DNA of 64,000 nucleotides from Saccharofermentans sp. GTDB taxonomy: Bacteria; Bacillota; Clostridia; Saccharofermentanales; Saccharofermentanaceae. The translations under genes were made by a program, and so were the position numbers. The stretch's first letter is position 1; each line of letters begins with the position of its first letter. This document shows, piece after piece, positions 45,300 through 54,862 of this stretch. The notes below the pieces were generated by a model. That model saw nothing but the letters and a program-made list of their open reading frames with translations, was not told where the DNA came from and searched no databases. The stretch covers positions 1-64,000 of the forward strand of contig JAKSRJ010000008.1 of NCBI GenBank assembly GCA_024403715.1. Reading direction: 5' to 3'.

Positions 45300-46280
45300 A
45301 TGAGAATAGCTTTCTTCGATACTAAGAGTTACGACATTGAGGTTTTTGAACCTCGTCTTAAGCAAGCAAAAATCAAGTATAAGTTTTATGATACTCGCCT
45401 TGGTGAAGACTCTGTAGTTTTAGCCAAGGGATGCGATACAGTTTGTGTTTTTGTTAATGATAATGTTAGTGCACCAATTATAGATAAACTAAATGAATTG
45501 GGTGTAAAAAATATTGCCTGTAGATGCGCCGGATTCAACAATGTTGATTATAATCACGCACATGAACTCGGTATGCATGTAGTACGAGTTCCAGCATATT
45601 CACCATATGCTGTTGCAGAACATGCTATGGCTCTACTTCTCACTTTAAATCGTAAAACACATAAAGCTTACCTTAGAACTCGCGACTTTAATTTTGCTCT
45701 TAAGGGGCTTACAGGTTTTGATTTACATGGTAAAACGGTCGGTGTAATCGGTACAGGAAAAATTGGTCGAATCTTTATTGATATTTGCAAAGGATTTGGA
45801 ATGAATGTAATCGCTTATGACAAATTTCCAATTGATGGATTAGACGTAACTTATAAATCACTTGATGAGGTCTACAACGAAGCTGATATTATATCTTTCC
45901 ACTGCCCATTAACTAAAGGAACACGACATATGTTTAATCTTGGTTCAATTAGCAAAGTTAAACAAGGTGTGGTAATCGTAAACACTTCTCGAGGAGCATT
46001 AATTGATGCTAATGCACTTATTCAAGGATTACTTGAGAAGAAAATCGGAGGTGCATGCCTAGATGTTTACGAGGAAGAAGCCGGTTACTTCTATGAAGAC
46101 AGATCAGAAGATATTATTGATGACTCTACCTTAAGTAGATTGATTTCTATGCCTAATGTAATAGTAACATCACATCAAGCGTTTCTTACTAAGGAAGCAC
46201 TTGAAAACATTGCTTCAACTACTATAGAAAATGTATTGACTCTTGATTCAAATAACGATTGTATTAATGAAGTAAATTGA
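45300..46280 (+). CDS. D-2-hydroxyacid dehydrogenase, probably D-lactate dehydrogenase
   Basis: NADH-dependent reduction of a 2-oxoacid, most likely pyruvate to D-lactate in fermentation. The 326 residues contain the Rossmann motif GVIGTGKIG (148-156) and the catalytic Arg (NTSRGALID), Glu (DVYEEEAG) and His (TSHQAFLT). YSPYAVAEHAMALLL and CAGFNNVD are typical of the LdhA subgroup. GAGGT precedes ATG 45300. A bidirectional terminator follows. Confidence 0.9.
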   Translation: MRIAFFDTKSYDIEVFEPRLKQAKIKYKFYDTRLGEDSVVLAKGCDTVCVFVNDNVSAPIIDKLNELGVKNIACRCAGFNNVDYNHAHELGMHVVRVPAYSPYAVAEHAMALLLTLNRKTHKAYLRTRDFNFALKGLTGFDLHGKTVGVIGTGKIGRIFIDICKGFGMNVIAYDKFPIDGLDVTYKSLDEVYNEADIISFHCPLTKGTRHMFNLGSISKVKQGVVIVNTSRGALIDANALIQGLLEKKIGGACLDVYEEEAGYFYEDRSEDIIDDSTLSRLISMPNVIVTSHQAFLTKEALENIASTTIENVLTLDSNNDCINEVN

Positions 46281-46286
46281 TATAAA

Positions 46287-46318
46287 AATAATCCGTCTGT
46301 TGACGGATTATTTATTTT
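46287..46318. terminator. Bidirectional terminator between convergent genes
   Basis: An 11-bp perfect stem (46287-46297 with 46302-46312) and four-base loop TGTT. A T-rich tract follows on the plus strand and a clearer T run on the minus strand, so it can end both the dehydrogenase and the operon read from the other side. Confidence 0.88.
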
Positions 46319-47057
46319 ATCCTCTAGTCGCTGATGGTTCAGTTGCTTCAGTTTGAGCAATAACAGGTGCATAACCCAACTCACCTTCAGTTTCAGCTGG
46401 TTCAGTTGGTTGAACATACTCTCCATCACCTAACTGAGCAGTAACCGGGAACCTAACATTTAACGGATAATAATCCAAAATTGCAACGTACTTATCCTGA
46501 AGATCTGCCGAACCATAAATATCTGACTCCTCCATACTTCTATTGTTACGATTAATCAAAGTAACTGATCCAATACTTACAAGCCATATAACTAAAGCTA
46601 AAAGAATTAAATGAATAGCAAGAAGTGGCGTAACTGGAAATATATTTACTAATTTTTGGACAGCTTTTGTCTGTTTCCCTCTCTTATTATCAGAAGACAT
46701 AAACTCAGCAACTTTGTAACTTGTAGAATCAAGCTTAGCAATAATTTTTTCCAGCATTGAGTTACGAGTATATTCATCAAGTGTTCTCGGAGCAAAATTA
46801 ACGCCTTCAGGCAATGGATATTTATCAACAATTTCATTAGCATTTTTTAATAAAATGTCGCCAAAAACATATAAAACATCTTCGGGCTTAATTGAACTTC
46901 TCTGTTGATATGTTTCCAAATATGATTTAACTATAGCATTCTCTGTACGAGTAGTTTCCTTACAAACACTATAAGTAGATGCATAAACCATTTCAACTGT
47001 ACTAAGATAAAAATTCTCAAAGTTTTCTCTTGTTAATTTCTCATTCCAAAGGTCCAT
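46317..47057 (-). CDS. Single-pass membrane protein with a sigma-factor-like N-terminus
   Basis: I do not recognise this 246-residue protein. Residues 10-50 (ENFENFYLSTVEMVYASTYS, then an acidic helical section) recall region 2 of ECF sigma factors, a weak resemblance. Residues 88-140 are helical and charged. One membrane segment lies at about 143-166. The remaining 80 residues are predicted outside the cell, Tyr- and acidic-rich, ending in a Pro/Thr/Glu-rich tail. Start ATG 47057 has GGGAGG upstream and lies 17 bases inside the MFS gene, so the two are coupled. It might link an external signal to the cytoplasm. Confidence 0.6.
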   Translation of the reverse strand: MDLWNEKLTRENFENFYLSTVEMVYASTYSVCKETTRTENAIVKSYLETYQQRSSIKPEDVLYVFGDILLKNANEIVDKYPLPEGVNFAPRTLDEYTRNSMLEKIIAKLDSTSYKVAEFMSSDNKRGKQTKAVQKLVNIFPVTPLLAIHLILLALVIWLVSIGSVTLINRNNRSMEESDIYGSADLQDKYVAILDYYPLNVRFPVTAQLGDGEYVQPTEPAETEGELGYAPVIAQTEATEPSATRG

Positions 47058-49140
47058 TGTAATAACCTCCCTGAGTTGAATCTGCAAGATCATCAATAAA
47101 GCTATTTACATCAAGATTAGATGTAGGCATAACCATCTGTTCCTGACCATAAATATCATTTTCAGGAGTCTCCCCATCAACAGCCATAATAATCTCTGGG
47201 GTAACTTCTACAGATGGGCGAATTATTGGATCTGGATTAGAATTCACTTTTTCCTTCTTCTTACGCTTTAACTGTGGATCTCTCTCATCAATCTGACTTG
47301 AATACTGAGATAACGGATAGATGAAAGAAACTATAAAATAAATAACTAATGCAACTACAAATACAATTCTGATATCAAACATTAGAGCAAGCATAAATAC
47401 TGGAACAGAAATCAATCCACCACAAATAAATGAAATTTCACAAGCTCTTCTAAGATTATACTTATTCTTAAATCTAGAATTGGTGAGTAAATATAAAACA
47501 TATAGATAATAGAAATCGTGAATACCTAAGCCTAACCCAACAAGAGCACTTGTTATAAATAGCATCTTAGCAGTAGGTACCAAAGCAAATAGCAGCAGTC
47601 CTAATAAAGAAGAAAATGAAGATAACAAAACACGAACTCTTGATGTCATTGCATAAGCATATCTCTCTTTAATAACAAATCCTATAAAAAGAGCAGCAAA
47701 TGTGGCAACCAAATAATAAAATGAGGCAGTTGCTAAGGAGATGCCTACAGTAGGTAAATAATTAGGTAAAAAACTGAGCATAAATGCTACTAGAACACCC
47801 ATAGATAAGAAAGAAGAAGCCAAAAACCTACCAGCATACTTATCAGACATCAATTCAAGCCATCTAGTAATTGGGAAATATGATTCCTTAACAGGCTGAT
47901 TATCTCTCATAAAGAAAATAATACCCAAACTAGCAACAATCATTACCGCACCAGCAATAACATTTACAATTAAAAGGCCAAATCTCTCATAGCAAATTCC
48001 TGCAATAACAGTTCCAACAGCAATACCCAAGAAATAGCCTGTGTACTGGACGTTATGAATCTTACGATCAGAGAACTCTTCGTAACCTAATCTACCAGCA
48101 TTCATTCTATAGTCACGCATAACATTGAAGGCCATACCATAAGCAAATCCAGTAAATAGTAATAGAACTAATGTAACAGGTAGTAAATCAACTATTCCTG
48201 CAAGTAAACTAAACATATAACCAATTGCATTTGTAACTATTAATGCAATACGTGAAGTCAATTTAAATTTGAGTTCTCTTCTAACAGCAGAACCGCCAAA
48301 AAAGCCAAAAGCGTATAATATGATTCCAAGAGCGATTAAACTTTGTACAACTGGTGATGTATAACTATAGTCCTGCAAACAGTCTTTAACATACAAAGGT
48401 ATAATTACAGGTATCATTACAGCACCAAGAGAAGCAAAGAAAGATAAGAAACTAACTGCTTCCTTACCATACATAATAATCACTGGAACATTTCCAGATA
48501 TACCTCTTGAGACAGTAGAAACAAATAAATTGAGTTCATAAATAATAATACCCATAGCCACTGCGATGGAAATAATAGTAAACACCCAACTCAAAGACAT
48601 ACCATTAACAGTTGAGACAAAATCTGCATATGGCATTCTAACTTCTAGAATACCAGCGACAGTATTCTCAGTTGAAATAATAGGAGCAATAGCACAAACA
48701 TATTTTACGCCGTTATCAGATCTTGTTGTAAAAGCAGCCTGCTGAAGCTCAAAACAGTTATTATACTGATCACCAACACCAGATAAATAATACTGTTCGA
48801 TTGATGAATTATCCGATGTTGTACAAAGTCTTAAAAAGGAATTACCTGCTTTCGTATAAATATCAAAAGTGTAAGCTTTACCCTTAGCATACTCATATAC
48901 AGGAAGAGGAAATGTCATTCCCTCCTCAATATTAGTGTGGCCTAAAGCAGTGGAGCAAGCAACAGAAATAGATTCCATTGCTTCTGCACGTTCAGACTCC
49001 AAAACAACAGTATAAGTATCAGTTAAAGTTTTGCTCATAACGAGAAGTACAACAAGGACAATGACAAAACAATAACCAATCGTAGTAGCTATGCTTTTCC
49101 TTTCCTTTCTACGCCTAATTTCAGCGGAATTTCTACTCAT
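47041..49140 (-). CDS. MFS permease with an N-terminal extracytoplasmic sensor domain
   Basis: A 699-residue protein of unusual build. A first membrane segment (about 18-36) is followed by an outside domain of about 145 residues that ends in APIISTENTVAGILEVRMPY, a Cache/PAS-like finish. A second segment (182-203) leads to an MFS-like permease of about twelve segments (225-615), with an RD-rich loop and GLGLGIHDFYYLYVLYLL. The last 80 residues are hydrophilic and probably cytoplasmic. Substrate unknown. The layout suggests transport or signalling controlled by an external ligand. It overlaps its upstream partner by four bases (ATGA). Confidence 0.72.
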   Translation of the reverse strand: MSRNSAEIRRRKERKSIATTIGYCFVIVLVVLLVMSKTLTDTYTVVLESERAEAMESISVACSTALGHTNIEEGMTFPLPVYEYAKGKAYTFDIYTKAGNSFLRLCTTSDNSSIEQYYLSGVGDQYNNCFELQQAAFTTRSDNGVKYVCAIAPIISTENTVAGILEVRMPYADFVSTVNGMSLSWVFTIISIAVAMGIIIYELNLFVSTVSRGISGNVPVIIMYGKEAVSFLSFFASLGAVMIPVIIPLYVKDCLQDYSYTSPVVQSLIALGIILYAFGFFGGSAVRRELKFKLTSRIALIVTNAIGYMFSLLAGIVDLLPVTLVLLLFTGFAYGMAFNVMRDYRMNAGRLGYEEFSDRKIHNVQYTGYFLGIAVGTVIAGICYERFGLLIVNVIAGAVMIVASLGIIFFMRDNQPVKESYFPITRWLELMSDKYAGRFLASSFLSMGVLVAFMLSFLPNYLPTVGISLATASFYYLVATFAALFIGFVIKERYAYAMTSRVRVLLSSFSSLLGLLLFALVPTAKMLFITSALVGLGLGIHDFYYLYVLYLLTNSRFKNKYNLRRACEISFICGGLISVPVFMLALMFDIRIVFVVALVIYFIVSFIYPLSQYSSQIDERDPQLKRKKKEKVNSNPDPIIRPSVEVTPEIIMAVDGETPENDIYGQEQMVMPTSNLDVNSFIDDLADSTQGGYYNGPLE

Positions 49141-49814
49141 AGACGCTGACCTCTCTTTCCGGCATTAATAAACTTAGGAACTAAAAGCTGAATAATATAG
49201 ACAACGATTCCACAAGCTACAGTAATAATAACTGAAGTCAAAATCTTACTTTCAAAATTATCACCCATCTGCTTAAGATTATTAAAACTACACTTATACT
49301 CAAATACAGCAACACATCTACCAGTAGAATCAGCAATAGGAACCAATATACTCTCAGTAGTACTTGTACCAACAGTAGTTGGATTATTATCAATATTAAG
49401 CCAGTCTGAGATATCTCTAGAAGCAACTTCAAATGATTCAGGAGCTTCAGGTCCATGGCTCATCAAAACAGAAAGTCGGCCTTCTGTATATAAAAACAAA
49501 GCGTAACTCTCTGTTGTATAGCTCTCTGTTGTAGTATCAGCAAGCATCAATGCTAAAACATCATTATACTTAACAGCAGCATTTGAAGGATCAGCTGCAA
49601 TCTCATCACCATCTAATGTCATCCCTACAACATCACAAATTGATGAGAGTTTATTATCCGTTGTATTTCTAAACTCAGTCTCAAACTGTAATCGCATATG
49701 ATGAACAGCAAATGAAACCGATAAAATCGATAACAAAAGTGACACAATAATTAGAATAACAGTTCGAATAACTCTGTTGAGAACATCTGTCTGATTGGCA
49801 GACCTATTATCCAT
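49137..49814 (-). CDS. Membrane-anchored extracytoplasmic sensor-like protein
   Basis: A 225-residue protein with membrane segments at about 15-38 and 193-213 flanking an outside domain of about 150 residues. Its end, SILVPIADSTGRCVAVFEYKC, matches the corresponding part of the sensor on the downstream MFS protein in pattern, so the two look like relatives of one Cache/PAS-type design. No kinase, HAMP or methyl-accepting part follows the second segment. RBS AAGGGAGA. First gene of the three-gene operon. Confidence 0.65.
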   Translation of the reverse strand: MDNRSANQTDVLNRVIRTVILIIVSLLLSILSVSFAVHHMRLQFETEFRNTTDNKLSSICDVVGMTLDGDEIAADPSNAAVKYNDVLALMLADTTTESYTTESYALFLYTEGRLSVLMSHGPEAPESFEVASRDISDWLNIDNNPTTVGTSTTESILVPIADSTGRCVAVFEYKCSFNNLKQMGDNFESKILTSVIITVACGIVVYIIQLLVPKFINAGKRGQRL

Positions 49815-49853
49815 CTACAGATATCTCCCTTCTATTTACACAATTTCAATATT

Positions 49854-49871
49854 ATTATACATAACTTATGT
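49854..49871 (-). promoter_or_regulatory. Promoter -10 and palindrome before the sensor/MFS operon
   Basis: TATAAT on the minus strand (49854-49859) is directly preceded by the palindrome ACATAA-C-TTATGT (49859-49871), a possible operator in the promoter spacer. No convincing -35 is seen. Confidence 0.4.
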
Positions 49872-51367
49872 TACAGGTCTTTGACAATGTCCTTGAACAT
49901 ATCACCTCTGTGTTCAAAATGTCTGAAATGATCATAGCTTGTACCAACATTAGACATGATAACTATCTCACCAGGCTTGGCCATTTCCTTTGCCTTATTC
50001 ACAGCGGTAACATAATTCTTAATTACAATATCTCTTGTTTCTGGGAATTCATAAACATCACCATCTACAGATTCAATCTCAAATACTTCATAATTACGTC
50101 CGTTTGCTTCCTTCTCAAGAATATCTTTGATAAAGCATGCATTTGAACCATAAATGATAATACGATTGCTAACACTTAAGATTGCATTACCAAGATTTGT
50201 GTAATCACATTTCTTGTCAGCTCCACCACAGATGAGTACACCCTTCTGATTACGAGAAGCAAGAGCATTCATTGTGTTAATTGTTCTGTTAGGTGAAGTA
50301 TCAATTGATGAGTTGTAATACTTAACTCCATCTATTTCTCTGATGAATTCAATTCGATGAGCAACACCCTTAAATGTCTTGGCAACCTGAGCAAAAGTCT
50401 CAGCAGAAACATAATCTCTTACGGCCATCATAGCAGCCAGGTAATTCTCAACATTATGTCTTCCAGGAATTAAAATCTCATCTTCCTTAATTAGCTTAAC
50501 AACTTCACCATTGTACTCATAAGTTAAGTAGCCATCTGTATCAAGATAAGCTGTAGCAATTAACTTGCTGGCACCTGCTCTTTTACTTGTATCTTCATTA
50601 AGAGCAAAGAATGAAACCTCTCCCCTAACTTCATCTTTCATGTTATAGGTAATATCACATGCTGAGTTAAGTACAACTCTGCCCATTGGAGACTGATACT
50701 TAAAAATATTCTTCTTGGAATCAATATACTCATCGTAATCCTTATGGAAATCAAGATGATTAGGAGTTACGTTAGTTACAATAGCAACCGTACTGCTTGA
50801 AGCACAATCCAATAACTGGAATGATGAGAGTTCCAAAACAACCATATCATCAGCCTTAATTTCTGCGATTTTATCAAGAAGCGGAGTTCCAATATTTCCG
50901 CCAGTCCAAACCTTAAACCCTGATGCTTTAAGTAGTTCAGATACAAGAGTAGTTGTAGTAGTCTTTCCATCAGAGCCAGTAACAGCAAAAATCTTAGCTG
51001 GACAAAGATTCATAAAGAGCTCCATCTCTGTTGTTAAAACGCTGCCCTTCGCTTTTGCTGCCAGGAGTTCCGGAGATGTATAACGCATCTTAGGTGTTTT
51101 AAACACAAAGTCGTAGTAGTCATTTTTTAGGCTGTCCAGGTAATCTTCACCTAAGGACCAGTTTAAGCTTACGCCAGCCTGCGCAAATTCTGCCTTTGCT
51201 TTCTCTATTGATGGGTCACCATCAGCAAGCTTGTCGAAAGCAGTTACTTCTACACCCAAAGAATAAAGCCACTTAATAAGTGGACGGTTTGAAATACCTA
51301 CGCCAATTACAGCTGCCTTCTTTCCCTTCATATTAGCAATCAAATCTTCTAATTTTTTGTTATTCAT
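49871..51367 (-). CDS. murD: UDP-N-acetylmuramoylalanine--D-glutamate ligase
   Basis: Adds D-glutamate to UDP-MurNAc-L-Ala in peptidoglycan synthesis. The 498 residues show the Mur ligase ATP loop TGSDGKTTTTTL, GGNIGTPLL, LELSSFQL, NVTPNHLDFH and the FKGVAHRIEFI block before the C-terminal domain. Start ATG 51367 has GAGGTG upstream; a start four codons earlier is less likely. It is alone here, away from the usual mur/fts cluster, behind an ABC exporter. Confidence 0.94.
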   Translation of the reverse strand: MNNKKLEDLIANMKGKKAAVIGVGISNRPLIKWLYSLGVEVTAFDKLADGDPSIEKAKAEFAQAGVSLNWSLGEDYLDSLKNDYYDFVFKTPKMRYTSPELLAAKAKGSVLTTEMELFMNLCPAKIFAVTGSDGKTTTTTLVSELLKASGFKVWTGGNIGTPLLDKIAEIKADDMVVLELSSFQLLDCASSSTVAIVTNVTPNHLDFHKDYDEYIDSKKNIFKYQSPMGRVVLNSACDITYNMKDEVRGEVSFFALNEDTSKRAGASKLIATAYLDTDGYLTYEYNGEVVKLIKEDEILIPGRHNVENYLAAMMAVRDYVSAETFAQVAKTFKGVAHRIEFIREIDGVKYYNSSIDTSPNRTINTMNALASRNQKGVLICGGADKKCDYTNLGNAILSVSNRIIIYGSNACFIKDILEKEANGRNYEVFEIESVDGDVYEFPETRDIVIKNYVTAVNKAKEMAKPGEIVIMSNVGTSYDHFRHFEHRGDMFKDIVKDL

Positions 51368-51379
51368 ATAGCACCTCAC

Positions 51380-53143
51380 TTAGTTTTCTGTATAAGATTC
51401 ATATAGCTTGCTGTAGAAACCTCCAGCATTAATTAACTCATTATGTTTACCAATCTCACTTACTTTTCCATTCTCAATTACAACAATCATATCTGAATCA
51501 ATAATCGTAGATAATCTGTGTGCAATGATAATTCCTGTTCTTCCATTAAGTAATTCCTTAACAGCATTCTGAATTCTTACTTCAGTTAATACATCGACAG
51601 ATGATGTAGCCTCATCAAGAATCAAAATATCATTATCAGCTACCATTGCACGGGTAATGCTTAACAGCTGTCTTTGACCTTCAGAAATATCATCACGAGA
51701 TGAGTCGATATCCTCATTATATTTATTAGGTAACTTACGAATGAATGAATCCGCTCCTGAAGTGTCTGCAATACTAATAGCATCTTCATCACTAATTGTA
51801 TTGTTACCATATTTAATATTCTCTATTACTGATCCATTTTTAAACCATGAATCCTGAGCTACAACACCAATGTACTTACGAAGCACATTACGTGGTACAT
51901 CTCTGATATCAGTGTCATTAATAAGAATTCTTCCAGATTCAGGCTCATAGTAACGCATGAGAAGATTTATAAGTGTAGTCTTACCACATCCAGTAGGACC
52001 TACAATCGCACATGCACAACCCGCTGGAACAACAAAAGATACATCTTTAAGAACAGGGTGTCCTTCAACATAAGAGAAAGATACGTTTTCAAATTCAATT
52101 GTAAAATTATCTTCATTAGACCAGATATCCTCATTAGTTGTATTAGATAAATTATCATCTATTTCTTCGACATCAAGAAATTCAAAAATACGATCAAGAC
52201 AAGCAAAAGAATCGGATAACTCTGTATATACAGCTGATAAATCATTAAATGGCTTTGTGAACTGATTTGCATAAGCAAGAACTGAAGACAGAGAACCAAC
52301 AGTCATCATCTGACTTATGACTCTGAAAGCACCAACAAATGCAACCAAAGCATAGATACAGTTGTTGATTAGACGTGTACCTGGGTTTGTCATAGAACCT
52401 AAGAAAACTGCTTTCCCAGCAATTTTGCGATACTTCTCATTAATATCATTAAACTCAGAACAAATCATCTCAGCTGCATTATTTACGTGAAGTGTACTAA
52501 GATTATTTGTCATTTCTGAAATATAAGCAGTTTGCTGTGCTCTAATCTCAGACTGAGCTTTAAAAGACTTAAAAGATTTATTAGCAATAAAGTAAGCAAA
52601 AACAAATGACAATGGCGTACATACCAGCACAAGAAGAGCTATACGCCAGTCAATATAAAGCATCATGATTAACGTAAAAACAATAGAAACTATTCCAGCA
52701 AAGAACTGATTTAAAAACAGTAATAAGCCATCACTAACTGTCTCACAGTCATTAATAATCATACTCTGAAGACTACCAACAGACGAATTATCAATAAATG
52801 AGAAAGGAAGCTTACTTATCTTGCCGTATACATCAGATCTGATGCGATTTGATACCTTATAAGCTATGCTGTTATTAATTCTGTTAAGAGCGTATTGCAT
52901 AATCGAAGTGAGGATAATAACTCCAACAGCAATCAGAAGATATCTGATAATTGTAGTTACATCAGACACACCAATACAGTCGATAGCTTTACCTACTATA
53001 AAAGGAATGGTAATCGACAATACAGCGGCGATAATCGCAAATACTGAAGATATAACAACAAGTTTAAAAGAACCCTTAATATAACCTGAGAGTCTTTTTA
53101 CAGTAGCTATATTAATATTCAGGGACTTCTTCTTAGACGCCAT
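51380..53143 (-). CDS. Heterodimeric ABC exporter, half with the intact ATPase Walker B
   Basis: A 587-residue half transporter: six membrane segments, then an ATPase domain with Walker A GPTGCGKT (382-389), Walker B ILILDEATS (Glu511 present) and H-loop IIAHRLST (His542). Its signature motif is ISEGQ (486-490) instead of LSGGQ. This is complementary to its partner, so the pair should have one competent and one degenerate ATP site, like TM287/288 or BmrCD. The start is ATG 53143 (GGAGG upstream), overlapping the partner by eleven bases. Substrate unknown; drugs or lipids are possible. Confidence 0.9.
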   Translation of the reverse strand: MASKKKSLNINIATVKRLSGYIKGSFKLVVISSVFAIIAAVLSITIPFIVGKAIDCIGVSDVTTIIRYLLIAVGVIILTSIMQYALNRINNSIAYKVSNRIRSDVYGKISKLPFSFIDNSSVGSLQSMIINDCETVSDGLLLFLNQFFAGIVSIVFTLIMMLYIDWRIALLVLVCTPLSFVFAYFIANKSFKSFKAQSEIRAQQTAYISEMTNNLSTLHVNNAAEMICSEFNDINEKYRKIAGKAVFLGSMTNPGTRLINNCIYALVAFVGAFRVISQMMTVGSLSSVLAYANQFTKPFNDLSAVYTELSDSFACLDRIFEFLDVEEIDDNLSNTTNEDIWSNEDNFTIEFENVSFSYVEGHPVLKDVSFVVPAGCACAIVGPTGCGKTTLINLLMRYYEPESGRILINDTDIRDVPRNVLRKYIGVVAQDSWFKNGSVIENIKYGNNTISDEDAISIADTSGADSFIRKLPNKYNEDIDSSRDDISEGQRQLLSITRAMVADNDILILDEATSSVDVLTEVRIQNAVKELLNGRTGIIIAHRLSTIIDSDMIVVIENGKVSEIGKHNELINAGGFYSKLYESYTEN

Positions 53144-54860
53144 TATAAGCCTCCTTCTGAAGTGCACATAAATACCTGTAACTCTCAGAAGTTTTAATTA
53201 ATTCTTTATGTGGAGCGCTTGCTATCAAGCGTCCTTCTTCTAGCAGAAGAATATAATCAGAATCCTTAACAGTTCTAATCTTCTGAGCAATCATAATTCT
53301 TGTTGGATTTTTATCAAGAGTTTTAAGATTATTAAGAAGATTTGTCTCTGTTTTGGCATCCAAAGCAGAAGTACAATCGTCCATTATTAGAACCGATGGT
53401 TTTGATGCAAGACTTCTTGCAATTCCAATCCTTTGCTTCTGGCCACCAGACAAACCAGATCCGTTAGAAGAAACCTTGTAATACTTACCTCTTTCTTTAC
53501 GATTAATAATATCTGTAGAACAGGATTTCTCAATTGCGTAGTCTACACTATCGTTTGATACATCCTCTCGAAAGGCTTTAACATTATCACTAATAGAACC
53601 GGTAAATATTCTAGCCTTCTGCATACAAAAACCAACATTCTTATAAAAAGAATCACGACTGATTGAATTGACATCTATACCATTAATCAGTATTTGACCT
53701 GAATCTGGTTTATAAATACCAGCAATTAGTGAAGCTAAAGTAGATTTTCCAGAACCAGTACGGCCAATAACTCCTACTGTCTGACCTGGTTCAATCTTTA
53801 AACTAATATGATTTAATGATGGTTCACTATTGCCCTTATATGTAAAAGTTACATCTTTAAACTCGACGCTATATGCATAATCTGATGCTAATAATTCTTC
53901 GTAACCATCAAGCTTTTCATCACTTAAATTAAATACATATTCAACACGAGAAGCACAAGCGATTGCTCTACTTAATGAAACAATCATGTTTGCAAACTTG
54001 ATTAACTCAACAAGAATCTGAGACATATAGTTATATAGCGCAACAACCTGTCCCTGTGTTAAATCTCCAGCAGACACCTTCAATGATCCATTATAAATCA
54101 GTAAGCAAATAGCCAAGTTAATAAGCATAAATGACGTAGGGTTAAGAAGAGCAGATATCTTAGCAGCAACAATTTGCATGTATTCAAGCTTGTTGCTTTT
54201 ATTAGAAAAAGCATCAAAATCATCTTTACTCTTATTAAAAGATCGAATTACCTTAACTCCGTTAAGGCCATTAGTTGTTGCCTTTACCAACTCATCTAGA
54301 CCTTCCCTACTTGTCTTATAAGCAGGGATGGAAGATGCAATATTAAATCCAACAAAAGTCCCCAAAACAATGATTATGCCAACAAAGATTAAAGCGAGCT
54401 TTACATTAATTGTAAAAGCCATAATTGTTGCACCAAAAACAACACATGGTGATCTTAATAACAATCTTAATGTAATATTAATACCTGCTTGAATCTGATT
54501 TAAATCAGATGTCATTTCAGTAATTAGATTTGAAGGACCTACTTGCTCAACATCACTAATTGATAAACGATGAATTTTATGGAATAAATCCATTCGAATA
54601 TCTGATGTAATTCCTACTGATGCAGATGCAGCAAAGTATTGTGCAATTAGGGTACTTATGAAACCTAAAACAGACATCAACACAAGCAATACAACATTCT
54701 TTTTAATCATAGTCGTATCACCAGTATTAATACCGTTATCAATGATTGAAGCGATAATCAAAGGAACAATAAGTTCAAAAATTACCTCCAAAAACTTAAA
54801 TAATGGAGCGCATATACTCTTAAACTTATAAGATCCAAAATATCGCAGTACAGTTTTCAT
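53133..54860 (-). CDS. Heterodimeric ABC exporter, half with degenerate Walker B and H-loop
   Basis: A 575-residue half transporter with six membrane segments (to about residue 300) and an ATPase domain. Walker A GRTGSGKS (366-373) and the signature LSGGQ (470-474) are consensus. The catalytic Glu after Walker B is Asp495 (LIMDDCTS) and the H-loop His is Gln526 (IAQKIRT), both marks of a degenerate site. Together with the next gene it forms one functional exporter. It starts two bases after the mtaD stop. Confidence 0.9.
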   Translation of the reverse strand: MKTVLRYFGSYKFKSICAPLFKFLEVIFELIVPLIIASIIDNGINTGDTTMIKKNVVLLVLMSVLGFISTLIAQYFAASASVGITSDIRMDLFHKIHRLSISDVEQVGPSNLITEMTSDLNQIQAGINITLRLLLRSPCVVFGATIMAFTINVKLALIFVGIIIVLGTFVGFNIASSIPAYKTSREGLDELVKATTNGLNGVKVIRSFNKSKDDFDAFSNKSNKLEYMQIVAAKISALLNPTSFMLINLAICLLIYNGSLKVSAGDLTQGQVVALYNYMSQILVELIKFANMIVSLSRAIACASRVEYVFNLSDEKLDGYEELLASDYAYSVEFKDVTFTYKGNSEPSLNHISLKIEPGQTVGVIGRTGSGKSTLASLIAGIYKPDSGQILINGIDVNSISRDSFYKNVGFCMQKARIFTGSISDNVKAFREDVSNDSVDYAIEKSCSTDIINRKERGKYYKVSSNGSGLSGGQKQRIGIARSLASKPSVLIMDDCTSALDAKTETNLLNNLKTLDKNPTRIMIAQKIRTVKDSDYILLLEEGRLIASAPHKELIKTSESYRYLCALQKEAYNGV

Positions 54861-54862
54861 TA

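Noticed and set aside
46175-46429. Open frame on the minus strand through the convergent terminator between the dehydrogenase and the three-gene operon
   Set aside because: It is antisense to the dehydrogenase 3' end and runs across the strong bidirectional stem-loop; no ribosome-binding site and no recognisable motif.
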